From assembly GCA_030152805.1 (NCBI GenBank), contig JASLIG010000115.1, positions 27,045-91,044 of the forward strand: 64,000 bases of DNA. The letters run 5' to 3'. Of this stretch, positions 17,299-25,549 are shown piece after piece. The first letter of the stretch is position 1. Each line of letters opens with the position of its first letter. The notes below the pieces were generated by a model, which saw only the letters and a program-made list of their open reading frames with translations, did not search any database and was not told the DNA's origin. This DNA comes from Solirubrobacterales bacterium (GTDB taxonomy: Bacteria > Actinomycetota > Thermoleophilia > Solirubrobacterales > 70-9). Both the position numbers and the translations under genes were made by a program.

Positions 17299-17685
17299 AT
17301 GAATCAGGAGAGCACACTCAGCGGTTGGTGGGTCTTCGCCGGCGTCCTGCTGCTGGTCGCGGGCGTACTGAACATCATCTGGGGCATCGCCGCGATCGGG
17401 GACGCGAAGTTCTTCACCGGTCACGGCACCTTCATCATCAGCGGACTTCACACCTGGGGCTGGATCGTCCTGATCCTGGGCGTGCTCGAGCTGGTCGCGG
17501 CCTTCTCGCTCTTCTCTGGCGGGGAGTTCGGGCGCTGGTTCGGCATCTTCATCGCCTCGCTGAACGCGATCGGAGCGCTGCTCTCGATACCGGCCTACCC
17601 GCTCTGGTCGCTGGGGATCTTCGCCCTCGCGATCATCGTCATCTACAAGCTGGTCGAAGGCCCCGAAGGGACCGTCAGCCAGTAG
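17299..17685 (+). CDS. DUF7144-like four-helix membrane protein
   Basis: 128-aa protein with four hydrophobic helices: WWVFAGVLLLVAGVLNIIWG, LHTWGWIVLILGVLELVAAF, WFGIFIASLNAIGALLSIP and LWSLGIFALAIIVIYKLV. This compact layout with early GWWVFAG and central HTWGW is common in Actinobacteria and resembles DUF7144, which is a recognition call. ATG at 17299 follows GAAAGGG. The last 11 bp overlap the convergent RDD gene, and a 30-bp palindrome just beyond may terminate it. Confidence 0.75.
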   Translation: MNQESTLSGWWVFAGVLLLVAGVLNIIWGIAAIGDAKFFTGHGTFIISGLHTWGWIVLILGVLELVAAFSLFSGGEFGRWFGIFIASLNAIGALLSIPAYPLWSLGIFALAIIVIYKLVEGPEGTVSQ

Positions 17686-18757
17686 GTGAGGAACCGGCCA
17701 CCCGCTGCGAACGAAGGCCCCGGGATCCCGGGGCCTTCGTCGTTGCGGAGGGCTCGGCGACGGGCGCGGTCTCGCTGGAATCGAGCCGCGACCAGGGCGC
17801 GGGCGTCCGCTCGTTGCCCTCGTAGACGACGTCGACGCCGCTCATCCGGTCATCCCAGGCGCGGCGGCGCTCGTCGAAGAAGATGCCGACGAAGCCGAGC
17901 CCGAACGGGATCCAGGCCAGGCCCATGCCGATAAGGCGTTTGACCGCTCGCCCGAAAGGCAGGCCGCGCGCGGCGACGTCGAGCCGAATGCCGAGGAAGC
18001 GCATGCCCGGCGTCTGCGCGGCGAGGGTCCAGAAGCCGACCAGATAGAGGCTGCCCAGCGCGAACCAGAGGAATGTTCCCGCCGCGAGCGCCACGTTGGA
18101 GACGCCGTTGCCGTTGCCGGTGAATGCCGAGGCGATCAGCGCCGCGACCGCGGCGAGGCCCGAGAAGGCGAGGTTGACGATCAACACGTCGAGGCCGAAG
18201 GCGAGGGCACGGGTGGCGGCGCCGGCGCGGTCGGTCGGCTCGACGCGGCGCTTGCGGAAGAAGATTCGCCGCACGAAGCGCTCCAGCACGCCGTCGAGCC
18301 GCCGCGTGCCATTGCCGATCGTGTGACCGACGTCCTCGATCATGCCGACGCTCTGGGCACTGATCGCGGCGCGGATCTCGGGCGCCTCGGCGATCCGCTC
18401 GACCAGCCGCTGCGTCTCGTCGCTGGCGAGCAGGCGGCGCCAGACCTCGTCGACCAGCTCGCTGTCGAGGGCCTCGATCAGCGCGCGCTTGACCGCGTCG
18501 CTCTCCAGGGCGCTGTTCATCGCCTCTTCGACCACGGGGCCCTTCAGGACCCGGGCCAGCGCCCGTTCGACCGCCTCGCTCTCGACCGCGGCGACCATCG
18601 CCTCCTCGGCGGCGGCCTCGATCGCCTGGTCGAGGCCGGTCGCCTTGCCCACCGAGCGGGCACTGCGCACCCCTGCGCCGAGCAGCCGCACCGAGAGCGG
18701 CAGCGGCCTCCCCGAAGGTCCGTCGCCAGGCGGAACTGAGTTGGCGTTTGCACTCAT
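17675..18757 (-). CDS. RDD-family membrane protein with N-terminal helical region
   Basis: 360-aa protein. Residues ~25-175 are amphipathic helices with a loosely repeated ES-x-AV-x-RAL motif. Residues ~180-320 form an RDD membrane domain: AATRALAFGLDVLIVNLAFSG has the first conserved Arg/Asp, QTPGMRFLGIRL the central motif, and RAWDDRMSGVDVVY the end. RDD proteins are poorly characterised; some are Na+/H+ antiporter-like. Its ATG overlaps the NUDIX stop (ATGA). Its last ~22 codons run through a perfect 30-bp palindrome that looks like a terminator. Confidence 0.82.
   Translation of the reverse strand: MSANANSVPPGDGPSGRPLPLSVRLLGAGVRSARSVGKATGLDQAIEAAAEEAMVAAVESEAVERALARVLKGPVVEEAMNSALESDAVKRALIEALDSELVDEVWRRLLASDETQRLVERIAEAPEIRAAISAQSVGMIEDVGHTIGNGTRRLDGVLERFVRRIFFRKRRVEPTDRAGAATRALAFGLDVLIVNLAFSGLAAVAALIASAFTGNGNGVSNVALAAGTFLWFALGSLYLVGFWTLAAQTPGMRFLGIRLDVAARGLPFGRAVKRLIGMGLAWIPFGLGFVGIFFDERRRAWDDRMSGVDVVYEGNERTPAPWSRLDSSETAPVAEPSATTKAPGSRGLRSQRVAGSSPTG
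17711..17740. terminator. 30-bp perfect palindrome, probable terminator
   Basis: A perfect palindrome with arms ACGAAGGCCCCGGGA/TCCCGGGGCCTTCGT lies 26 bp beyond the stop of the + strand DUF7144-like gene. It has no loop spacer and no strong T-run, but its position suits termination of that gene. It is also within the coding 3' end of the opposite RDD gene. Confidence 0.55.
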
Positions 18758-19215
18758 CGTTCGCTCAACTTATCGAGGAACGCGACCTGTGCGGGATTGA
18801 TCTTCCGCTGGGCCTCGTCCATTTCGAACCACTCAGCCCGGTCGACCTCGGGGAACTCGCTCTGCTTGCCGGAGCGGGGCGGCCACTCGATCGTGAAGGT
18901 GTTACTGCGCAGGACGGCCGGGTCGAAGTCGCCCTCCGCGGCCCAGCACTCGACGACCTTGCCGCCCTTCTGGCGCACCGAGCCCAGCTCGACGAGCTGC
19001 TCTGCGGTGACGTCGAGAGGCGCGCCGAGCTCCTCCGCGAACTCGCGCAGCGCGCACGCTCGCGGCTCCTCCCCATCTCCGACCTCGCCCTTCGGGATCG
19101 ACCAGGCGCCCTCGTCCTTCTTCGCCCAGTAGGGGCCGCCGGGATGGACGAGCAGCACCTCCAGCGATCCGCGACTACGACGGTAGAGAAGGATCCCGGC
19201 GGAGGTGACTGCCAC
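18754..19215 (-). CDS. NUDIX hydrolase
   Basis: 153-aa Nudix protein. The Nudix box is complete: GEVGDGEEPRACALREFAEELGA fits G-x5-E-x7-REUxEExGU. Flanking features (SAGILLYRR at the start, VLLVHPGGPYWAKKDEGAWSIPKG, and WFEMDEAQRKINPAQVAFLDKL at the end) match the DUF4916/YfcD-like family common in Actinobacteria. I use GTG at 19215. A GTG at 19257 would place the first codons inside the hairpin following the upstream gene. The stop overlaps the RDD start by four bases. Substrate unknown. Confidence 0.9.
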   Translation of the reverse strand: MAVTSAGILLYRRSRGSLEVLLVHPGGPYWAKKDEGAWSIPKGEVGDGEEPRACALREFAEELGAPLDVTAEQLVELGSVRQKGGKVVECWAAEGDFDPAVLRSNTFTIEWPPRSGKQSEFPEVDRAEWFEMDEAQRKINPAQVAFLDKLSER

Positions 19216-19237
19216 CGGCAGACGGTAGTCGACGCGA

Positions 19238-19285
19238 GCGCATCCGACATTGACCACCCCCTGGTGGGGTCAATGTCGGATGCGC
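19238..19285. terminator. 18-bp-stem hairpin after FAD oxidoreductase gene
   Basis: Arms GCGCATCCGACATTGACC and its perfect complement at 19268-19285 enclose a 12-nt loop. The hairpin begins 4 bp after the stop of the minus-strand oxidoreductase gene (19289) and ends before the NUDIX start, so it probably terminates or stabilises that transcript. No T-run follows. Confidence 0.65.
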
Positions 19286-19288
19286 CGG

Positions 19289-20455
19289 TTACGCCACCCG
19301 CCTCAGCTCGCCGCGCTGGCGGCCCGCCGCAGCGGCGGCGAGGCGACCGGCTTCGGCGCCGCTCGCCCAGGCGACCTCGGAGAGCAGGCCGGGCGCCGCG
19401 ACCGTGTCGCCGGCGAGGAAGACGCCGTCGCCACGATCGACCGCGGGGCGGTCCCGCCAAGTCTTGCCCGGGTAATCGAGCGCGCCGGTCCGGCTCTCCA
19501 TCACCTGGCGACGGCGCCAGCGCTCGCGCTCGCGCAGGCCCGGCAGCGCCGCTTCGAGCAGACGCTCCAGCCGCAGGCCCGCCTGGTCGGCGCTCTCGCC
19601 GGGACGGATCGGCATCTGCGCCTGCACCAGCTCCTCGCCCGGCGGCGCCAGCGAGGGGTCGGCGGCGCTGAAGCGCTCGAGCCAGCCGGCCTCGTCGAGG
19701 TCGGAGACGATGAAGGGGTCGCCGCGGCGGCGCTCGATGCCGAGGTCGATGCAGACGGTGTTGCCGCTCGGCCAATCGAGCGAGTCCTCGCCGAGCAGCT
19801 GGCCCGCCTGGGCGAGTTCGGTAGCGACGATCGCCGGAGCGGGGGGAAGCGCCTCGACGGCGTGGCCGGTCTCGATCTCAACCCCGAGCCGCTGCGCCCG
19901 CGCTTCCAGTGCCTGGACCAGTGAGCTCCAACCCCCGATCAGGTAGCGCGCCGTCGGCGGCGGGCTGAGCAGCACGCGCACCGAGTGCCCCCAAACGAAG
20001 GCGGCCGAGAGCTCGCCGGGATCGTGGTGGAAGGTGTAGACGCCGGCCGCGGCGGAGAGCATCGCCGCGGTGCGCTCGTCGGAGTGGCTTGCCACCCAGC
20101 TGCGGAAGTCCTGATCGACCGGCGCTTCGCGGCCGCGCAGGCGCAGCACCGCCGGGATCGTGCCGAGCGGCGGCGTGCGACGGATCTCGCCCTGCCAGCG
20201 GAAGCGAATGCCCGAGACCGGCGGCCCCTTGTAGGCGGGCAGCAGCTCGCGCTCGGCCAGCCAGGACCAGAGCGGCCCGTCCTTGTAGATGACGTGCGGC
20301 CCGAAGTTCGCCTTGTAGGGGCCGGCCATGCTGCGGGCACGACCGCCGAGCGCCTCGTGCGCCTCGAGCAGCCGTACCGGCGCCCCGCCTTCGGCCGCCG
20401 TGATCGCCGCGGTAAGCCCCGCGAGCCCACCCCCTACAACCGTGACCTTGTCCAT
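19289..20455 (-). CDS. FAD-dependent amine oxidase/phytoene-desaturase-like oxidoreductase
   Basis: 388-aa flavoprotein. It begins MDKVTVVGGGLAGLTAAITA, with the GxGxxG FAD motif and downstream acidic/arginine motif RLLEAHEALGGRARS, typical of the amine oxidase/PPOX/phytoene desaturase superfamily. The C-terminus has the FAD-contact motif DGVFLAGDTVAAPGLLSEVAWASGAEAG. The ATG at 20455 lies at the start of the Rossmann fold, with GAGGAAGG upstream. A 13-bp inverted repeat lies in the leader. It is divergent from the MocR regulator, a plausible controller. Substrate unknown. Confidence 0.82.
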   Translation of the reverse strand: MDKVTVVGGGLAGLTAAITAAEGGAPVRLLEAHEALGGRARSMAGPYKANFGPHVIYKDGPLWSWLAERELLPAYKGPPVSGIRFRWQGEIRRTPPLGTIPAVLRLRGREAPVDQDFRSWVASHSDERTAAMLSAAAGVYTFHHDPGELSAAFVWGHSVRVLLSPPPTARYLIGGWSSLVQALEARAQRLGVEIETGHAVEALPPAPAIVATELAQAGQLLGEDSLDWPSGNTVCIDLGIERRRGDPFIVSDLDEAGWLERFSAADPSLAPPGEELVQAQMPIRPGESADQAGLRLERLLEAALPGLRERERWRRRQVMESRTGALDYPGKTWRDRPAVDRGDGVFLAGDTVAAPGLLSEVAWASGAEAGRLAAAAAGRQRGELRRVA

Positions 20456-20476
20456 AGCCCTCGCCTTCCTCGATGC

Positions 20477-20518
20477 TGACTTCGCCTTTCGCCAGTACCG
20501 CCACAAAAGGCGAAGTCA
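20477..20518. repeat. 13-bp inverted repeat in divergent intergenic region
   Basis: TGACTTCGCCTTT at 20477-20489 and its perfect complement at 20506-20518 are separated by 16 nt. The repeat lies 22 bp upstream of the oxidoreductase ATG. The loop contains CCAGTA, the same half-site as the repeat next to the MocR gene. It may be an operator or a leader hairpin. Confidence 0.6.
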
Positions 20519-20552
20519 CCGGATTGCGGATCGTCTCGCGGATAGTAGGTCG

Positions 20553-20580
20553 CTACTGGTTCGGTATACAGTGCCAGTAG
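20553..20580. promoter_or_regulatory. MocR promoter/operator region
   Basis: CTACTGG at 20553 and CCAGTAG at 20574 form a perfect 7-bp inverted repeat with a 14-nt spacer containing a -10-like TATACA. A further AGTAG at 20544 pairs with CTACT. Such arrays next to MocR/PdxR genes are usual autoregulatory sites. The -10 position would give a leaderless transcript near the GTG at 20580. Confidence 0.5.
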
Positions 20581-21986
20581 TGGGACGTTCCAGCGGACCA
20601 GTTGGCCCAGAGCTTTTGGTCACGCTGAGTCGCGAGGGGGATGCGCCGCTGCACGAGCAGATCGAGAGATCGATCCGGGAGGACATCCGAGCCGGTCGCC
20701 TCTCCGCCGGGTCGCGACTTCCCTCCAGCCGCAGCTTGGCCGCGGAGCTGGGGATCTCCCGCGGCGTCGTCAGCGAGGCGTACGGCCAGCTTGCCGCCGA
20801 GGGCTACCTGCTCGCCCGCCAGGGCGCCCCGGTGCGGGTGGCGCACACGGTGCGTGCAGCGGCGCCGCACGCCCCCTCTCCTTCGCTGCTTCCCAGCTTC
20901 ACCCACCGTCTGGACCCCGGCCTCCCCGACCTCGCCGGCTTCCCGCGCGACCGCTGGTTGCGCTCGCTGCGCACCGCTTGGCGGCAGGCGCCGCTCGACG
21001 CCGTCGACTATCCCGACCCGCGCGGCGTACCCGTCCTGCGCGAGACGCTCGCCGAGTACCTGGGCCGCGTGCGCGGGGCCGCCGCGGAGCCCGAGCAGCT
21101 GATCGTCTGCACGGGATTTGCCCAGGGGCTCTCGCTGATCGCCCGCTGGTTGGCGGGCCGCGGCGTAGTGCGCGTCGCCCTGGAGGACCCCGGCTGGCAC
21201 ACCCACCGCCTGATCGTCGAGCAAGCCGGCCTCGAGGTCGTGCCGATCCCGGTCGACGGCGAGGGGCTCCGCGTCGACCTGCTGGCACGGAGCGACGCGG
21301 CGGCCGTCGTCGTCACCCCCGCCCACCAGTTCCCCACCGGCGGGGTCCTGAGCAGCGGGCGGCGGGCGGCGCTGATCGAGTGGGCCGAGGAGGGCGAGCG
21401 GCTGATCGTCGAGGACGATTTCGATGCCGAGCTGCGCTACGACCGCACGCGGGTCGGCGCCCTGCAGGGGCTGGCGCCCGAGCGGGTCGCCTACATCGGC
21501 TCGGCCAGCAAGCGGCTGGTGCCGGGAATGCGACTCGGCTGGATGCTCGCCCCCTCGTGGCTGGGCTGGCCGCTGATCTCCGTCAAGGCGATCGAGGACG
21601 GCGGCTCGGAGGCGATTGGCCAGCTCGCCCTGCACGACTTCATCGCTCGCGGCGAGCTCGACCGCCATCTGCGCCGCATGCGCCTGCGCTACCAACGCCG
21701 CCGCGAGGCGCTGCTTGCCGCGCTCGATCGGCACCTGCCGCAGAGCCGCGTCAGTGAGGGCGCCGCCGGCCTATACGAGCTCGCCGAGCTGCCTGAGAGC
21801 GTCAGCGAGCCGGTCCTGGTCAGTGCCGCGGCCGCGCGCGGCGTCGGCGTCGAGGGTCTCGCCCTGCATCGCTTCCGCCCCGGCGGCCCGCCCGGCCTCG
21901 TCCTCGGTTTCGCCGCCATGCCCGAGCCGGCGATCGAGCAGGCCCTTCGCCTGCTCGCCGAGGCAGTGGCGGAGGCAGAGCGCTGA
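20580..21986 (+). CDS. MocR-family (GntR HTH + PLP aminotransferase) regulator
   Basis: 468-aa regulator. Residues ~15-85 form a GntR winged helix: LHEQIERSIREDIRAGRLSAG, LPSSRSLAAELGISRGVVSEAY. The rest is a fold-type I aminotransferase domain with the PLP-lysine motif SASKRLVPGMRLGW, VEDDFDAELRYDR (Asp and Tyr contacting PLP), and TPAHQFPTGG. MocR proteins such as PdxR and GabR sense PLP or its adducts. GTG at 20580 fits a leaderless start just after the TATACA box; GTG at 20571 is an alternative. The probable target is itself and the divergent flavoprotein gene. Confidence 0.9.
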   Translation: MGRSSGPVGPELLVTLSREGDAPLHEQIERSIREDIRAGRLSAGSRLPSSRSLAAELGISRGVVSEAYGQLAAEGYLLARQGAPVRVAHTVRAAAPHAPSPSLLPSFTHRLDPGLPDLAGFPRDRWLRSLRTAWRQAPLDAVDYPDPRGVPVLRETLAEYLGRVRGAAAEPEQLIVCTGFAQGLSLIARWLAGRGVVRVALEDPGWHTHRLIVEQAGLEVVPIPVDGEGLRVDLLARSDAAAVVVTPAHQFPTGGVLSSGRRAALIEWAEEGERLIVEDDFDAELRYDRTRVGALQGLAPERVAYIGSASKRLVPGMRLGWMLAPSWLGWPLISVKAIEDGGSEAIGQLALHDFIARGELDRHLRRMRLRYQRRREALLAALDRHLPQSRVSEGAAGLYELAELPESVSEPVLVSAAAARGVGVEGLALHRFRPGGPPGLVLGFAAMPEPAIEQALRLLAEAVAEAER

Positions 21987-22027
21987 GGAGCCCGAGGGAA
22001 CTCTGGCGTGCCCACTCGCGCACAGCC

Positions 22028-22531
22028 CTAACGCGCCGTGAGCTGCACGATCGGGATTGTGCGGTTCGCCGCCGCGGCTTCCCTCCGATAGGCCGCATAG
22101 GGCGCGAATACACGGTCGGCGAGCCCCCAGAGCCTGCGGCGCTCGGCCTCGTCGCTGACGACCGTAGCCCGCATTGGGACGCCGCCGAAGCTGACGTCCG
22201 GATCGGCCCGCAGGTTGTGAAACCAAGCGGGATCGCTCGGCATGCCCAGTTTCGAGGCGACGATCGTCACCCGCTCCCCGTCGTGGAAGTAGATGACGGC
22301 GTTACGCCGCACAGCCCCGCTCCGTGCCCCCCGGGTCTCCAGCAGCGCCGTGGGCATCACCAGGCCCATGCCGAGACGCCCGCGCGTCGCCCGCAACAGA
22401 TACGGATCGAGCTTCCAGACGAGGTGGACCGAGAGGAACCTCCCCAAGGCCGTATTGGCGAGCGCCGCGTAGGCGCGCCTGAACCATCCGGGCCGCCGAT
22501 GCGGATCGACGTATTTGAGCCGAGTGGGCAT
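22028..22531 (-). CDS. Deazaflavin (F420)-dependent nitroreductase family protein (Ddn-like)
   Basis: 167-aa protein of the split-barrel Ddn family. Recognisable motifs: ALLETRGARSGAVRRNAVIYFHDGERVTIVASKLGMPSDPAWFHNLRADPDVSF, with the TxGRxSG-type and SxxGxxxxPxWxxNLxAxP signatures, broken here into their usual segments. These proteins bind F420 and reduce small molecules or act as F420 enzymes of unknown substrate. The window encodes F420 synthesis at 46.5-53 kb, consistent with this role. ATG at 22531; convergent with the MocR gene. Confidence 0.9.
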   Translation of the reverse strand: MPTRLKYVDPHRRPGWFRRAYAALANTALGRFLSVHLVWKLDPYLLRATRGRLGMGLVMPTALLETRGARSGAVRRNAVIYFHDGERVTIVASKLGMPSDPAWFHNLRADPDVSFGGVPMRATVVSDEAERRRLWGLADRVFAPYAAYRREAAAANRTIPIVQLTAR

Positions 22532-22580
22532 CGCCGGTGGAAGGTACTCGGAAGCCTCCGACCCGATCAGAGCCCAGGCG

Positions 22581-24041
22581 TCAGCGCTTCTGCTTCTGCT
22601 TCTTCTTCTTGACCTTGAAGTCGAAGGTCGCGGGGATCGGGTCGGTCCCCCCGGCGCTCACGGCCCGGACCGAGAACGTGTGGCTGCCGCGCTTCACCGT
22701 GTAGGTCGCGGGTGAGGCGCACGATTCGAACTGGCCGTTGTCGAGCTTGCACTCGAAGCTCGCGCCGGCGACGTTCGAGGAGAAGGCGAACTTGACCTTG
22801 ACCTTCTTCTTCTTGGATTTGATCGTTTCCTTGGGATGAGAGTCGAGGCTCGTGTCCGGCAGCGGCGGGGGTGGCGGTGGTGACGAGCCGGTCTGCGAAC
22901 CGGACCCGCCCGCCGGCGGCGGCGCGACGACCGTGTAGCTGACACTTTTTTCGGCTTCGGCGCCGTCCTTGTCTTCGCCTTCGACTTCGAAGGTGTGCGA
23001 CCCGAGCGTCGAGGTGTCGATCGCCGTGCCGTTGGCGACGGATCCAACGCAGAATTCCACGGTCGTGCCTTCAGGCGGGGTGCAGGAGAAGCTCGCGTTG
23101 ACCACCTGGCCCTGCGTGTAGGTGGCGCCGTTGGCGGGTGAGACGATCGAGATCGTGGGCGGCACCAGGGTGTAAGTCAGCAGTATTTCCGGCGCCGCCG
23201 ACGCCGACGCCAGTTCCAGGCTGCCGCCTAGTGGGACGAACGAGAAGCCGCCGCCGCCTCCGCCGCTGCCGGCCGTGCAGCTTCCGCCACCACCGCCGCC
23301 GCCGAAGTAACCGCCGCCACCGCCACCGCCGGGACCGCCGGTTTCGCTGCTCCCTCCGCCTCCGCCGCTGCCGCGTTCGCCTTCCGACCCAGTGGAGCCG
23401 CAACCCAAGCCACCGGGACCGCCGGCGAGTTCAGTCCCCGCGCCCCCGCCGGCGTTACCCCCTTCACTCGTCGCTCCGCTTTCGCCCGCCGCTCCGCCGT
23501 TTGCCCCCGCGCCGGTCGGGCCGCTGCCGCCACCGCCACCGCCACCGGCGGCGACGATCAGCCGGTGGTCGGGTGAGAGACCGTCTTCCCGGGGGGAGGT
23601 GCGAACGTCCGATGCGCCACCGCCTCCACCGGCCCCAGCCGCCCCGCCGTTGAAGCCGCCGGCGCCGCCTGCCCCCACGTCTTTGCCGAGACCGCCGACC
23701 TCGATGTAGAGGGTCTGACCGGGCGTCACGCTCACGTCTCCAACCACTTTCGCCCCGACGCCACCCGTCGCTTCGGTTGCCGCGCCGCCTTTGCCGCCGA
23801 TCGCGACGACGTGGATGCTCGTCACGCCTCCCGGCACCCTGAACGTTTCCTCGACGCCGCTGAATTCGAAGATCGTCGTCGTCGCCGCCGCGGGCGCCGC
23901 CCAGGCGAGGGTGCCGGCCAGGAGGCAGAACGCGGCGAGGGTCAGCGACCGGGTGCGGCTGGGCAATTGGCCCGAGGTCTTCTGCGTTCCCGCTACGCGC
24001 ACCAGGGCGCTAAAGCTCTCAGACGCACCGGATGAAGTCAA
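22581..24041 (-). CDS. Secreted glycine-rich protein with Lys-rich C-terminal domain
   Basis: About 486 aa from a TTG at 24041; GTG at 24002 and TTG at 23966 are equally possible because the signal peptide (LTLAAFCLLAGTLAWAAPAAA) lies after all three. The mature protein starts with FEFSGVEETFRVPGGVTSI, followed by ~150 residues with long Gly runs, then a bacterial Ig-like region (PTISIVSPANGATYTQGQVV) and a C-terminal domain with KVKFAFSSNVAGASFECKLD and an ending KKKKQKQKR. That last domain style is frequent in Thermoleophilia exoproteins. Eight bases separate it from the upstream cyclase. Probably extracellular; function unknown. Confidence 0.72.
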   Translation of the reverse strand: MTSSGASESFSALVRVAGTQKTSGQLPSRTRSLTLAAFCLLAGTLAWAAPAAATTTIFEFSGVEETFRVPGGVTSIHVVAIGGKGGAATEATGGVGAKVVGDVSVTPGQTLYIEVGGLGKDVGAGGAGGFNGGAAGAGGGGGASDVRTSPREDGLSPDHRLIVAAGGGGGGGSGPTGAGANGGAAGESGATSEGGNAGGGAGTELAGGPGGLGCGSTGSEGERGSGGGGGSSETGGPGGGGGGGYFGGGGGGGSCTAGSGGGGGGFSFVPLGGSLELASASAAPEILLTYTLVPPTISIVSPANGATYTQGQVVNASFSCTPPEGTTVEFCVGSVANGTAIDTSTLGSHTFEVEGEDKDGAEAEKSVSYTVVAPPPAGGSGSQTGSSPPPPPPLPDTSLDSHPKETIKSKKKKVKVKFAFSSNVAGASFECKLDNGQFESCASPATYTVKRGSHTFSVRAVSAGGTDPIPATFDFKVKKKKQKQKR

Positions 24042-24049
24042 TCAACCGG

Positions 24050-25396
24050 TCATCCATCGGCGACGCCGGCCACCGCGAAGAGGCGCCATTCGTCCGGCGC
24101 ACCCTTGAGCCTGTGGCTCCCCCGCTCCCTGAACTCGATGCCCGAGCCGACGACGAGCTCGCGCACGGTGCTGGACACCAGCACCTCGCCCGGCGCCGCC
24201 ATCTCCCCGACCCTTGCGCCGATGTTGACCGCCATGCCGCCGACGTCCTCGCCGATGGCTTCCACCTCGCCGCTGTGGATGCCGGCCCTGATCTCCACCC
24301 CGCTGCGGCTCAAGTCGTCGCGGATCGCGGTGGCGCAGCGGATCGCCCGGGCGGGCCCGTCGAAGGTGGCGAGGAACCCGTCGCCCATTGTCTTCACCTC
24401 GCGCCCGCGGTGGAGCGCCAGCTCACGGCGCACGGCGGCGTCGTGGCGCTCGAGGAGGTCGCGCCAGCGCCGGTCGCCGAGCCGGGCGGCCGTCTCGGTC
24501 GAACCGACGATGTCGGTGAAGAGGATCGTCGCCAGCGCTCGCTCGAGACCGTGGCTGCCGCGGCTGCCGACGAGGAACTCCTCGACCTCGTCGAGCAGGG
24601 CGCCCTGGTCGCCGACCGTCGGCAGGTGATCGGCGCCCTCCAGCTCGACGTAGCGGGCGTCCGGGATCCGGTCAGCCAGGAAACGCGCCTGGCGGTCCGG
24701 GATCAGGCGATCGTCGCGCCGGTGCAGGACGAGAGCCGGAACCGCGATCGCCGGCAGCACCGCGCGGACGTCGATCTCGCGGTAGAGGTTCATCAGGTCG
24801 ATCGCTCCCGACGGGCTGGTCCCCTGCCGCAGCAGGCGACTCCACCAGCGTTCGAACTCCAAGTTGCCTGCCTCGCTGGGCGCCCAGAACTCGACCCCGA
24901 CCGCCCCGCCCCATTCCCGGCGCACCAGCGAAGCCCACCAGTCGAACCGCTCCCCGGAGACTCCGACCCGGAAGTCGGGTGCCTCGAGCAGGCGAGCGTA
25001 GGTCCCGTAGAGGACGAGCGAGGAGACGCGGTCGGGGTGGGTCGCCGCGTAGAGCATCGACATCGGCCCGCCCTCGGAGATCCCGAAGATCGCCGCCCGC
25101 TCGCTGCCCGCCGCGTCCATCACCGCGCCGAGGTCGTCCATCGACTCCTCCAGGGTCGGCGGCCGCCCGAGCCGGTCCGAGAGCCCCTGGCCCCGCTTGT
25201 CGAAGACGATCAGGCGGGAGAACGAAGCGAGGCGCCGCAGGAAGCCGGCGATCGCCGGCTCTTCCCAGATCAGCTCGACATGAGAGACGAAGCCCGGGAC
25301 GAAGACGAGGTCGAGCGCGCCCTCTCCCCCGCCGTGCACCTGGTAAGCGATGCTGGCGCCATCGGGCGATTGCGCGTATCGAGTCGAGGGTTCCAT
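24050..25396 (-). CDS. Alpha/beta hydrolase-class III adenylate/guanylate cyclase fusion
   Basis: 448-aa two-domain protein. Residues 1-~265 are an alpha/beta hydrolase with elbow GISEGG and the late HRRDDRLI and GADHLP segments. Residues ~280-440 are a class III cyclase: FTDIVGSTETAARLGD (first metal Asp), VKTMGDGFLATF (Lys and second Asp), and VNIGARVGEMA (Asn and Arg transition-state residues). All catalytic positions are present, so cyclase activity is likely. This fusion is widespread in Actinobacteria and may link a small-molecule ligand to cAMP. ATG at 25396 opens MEPSTRYAQSPDG. Confidence 0.9.
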   Translation of the reverse strand: MEPSTRYAQSPDGASIAYQVHGGGEGALDLVFVPGFVSHVELIWEEPAIAGFLRRLASFSRLIVFDKRGQGLSDRLGRPPTLEESMDDLGAVMDAAGSERAAIFGISEGGPMSMLYAATHPDRVSSLVLYGTYARLLEAPDFRVGVSGERFDWWASLVRREWGGAVGVEFWAPSEAGNLEFERWWSRLLRQGTSPSGAIDLMNLYREIDVRAVLPAIAVPALVLHRRDDRLIPDRQARFLADRIPDARYVELEGADHLPTVGDQGALLDEVEEFLVGSRGSHGLERALATILFTDIVGSTETAARLGDRRWRDLLERHDAAVRRELALHRGREVKTMGDGFLATFDGPARAIRCATAIRDDLSRSGVEIRAGIHSGEVEAIGEDVGGMAVNIGARVGEMAAPGEVLVSSTVRELVVGSGIEFRERGSHRLKGAPDEWRLFAVAGVADG

Positions 25397-25549
25397 CCGC
25401 CTCCGTTCGACTGTAGCGGCGGCTGGCGGCCCACTGGCCACGACGCGGCGGGCTTGGCCGGCAGGGACACGCCAGAAAATGCCGGCTCGAACGCAATCTG
25501 CTTTGGGGGTACGCTCACCGTGGCAGGGACGAGAAATTAGGAGGTTGAG

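Noticed and set aside
24032..25540. 500-codon open frame on the + strand over the hydrolase-cyclase gene
   Set aside because: The minus strand carries all catalytic residues of both domains; the + frame has no domain features.
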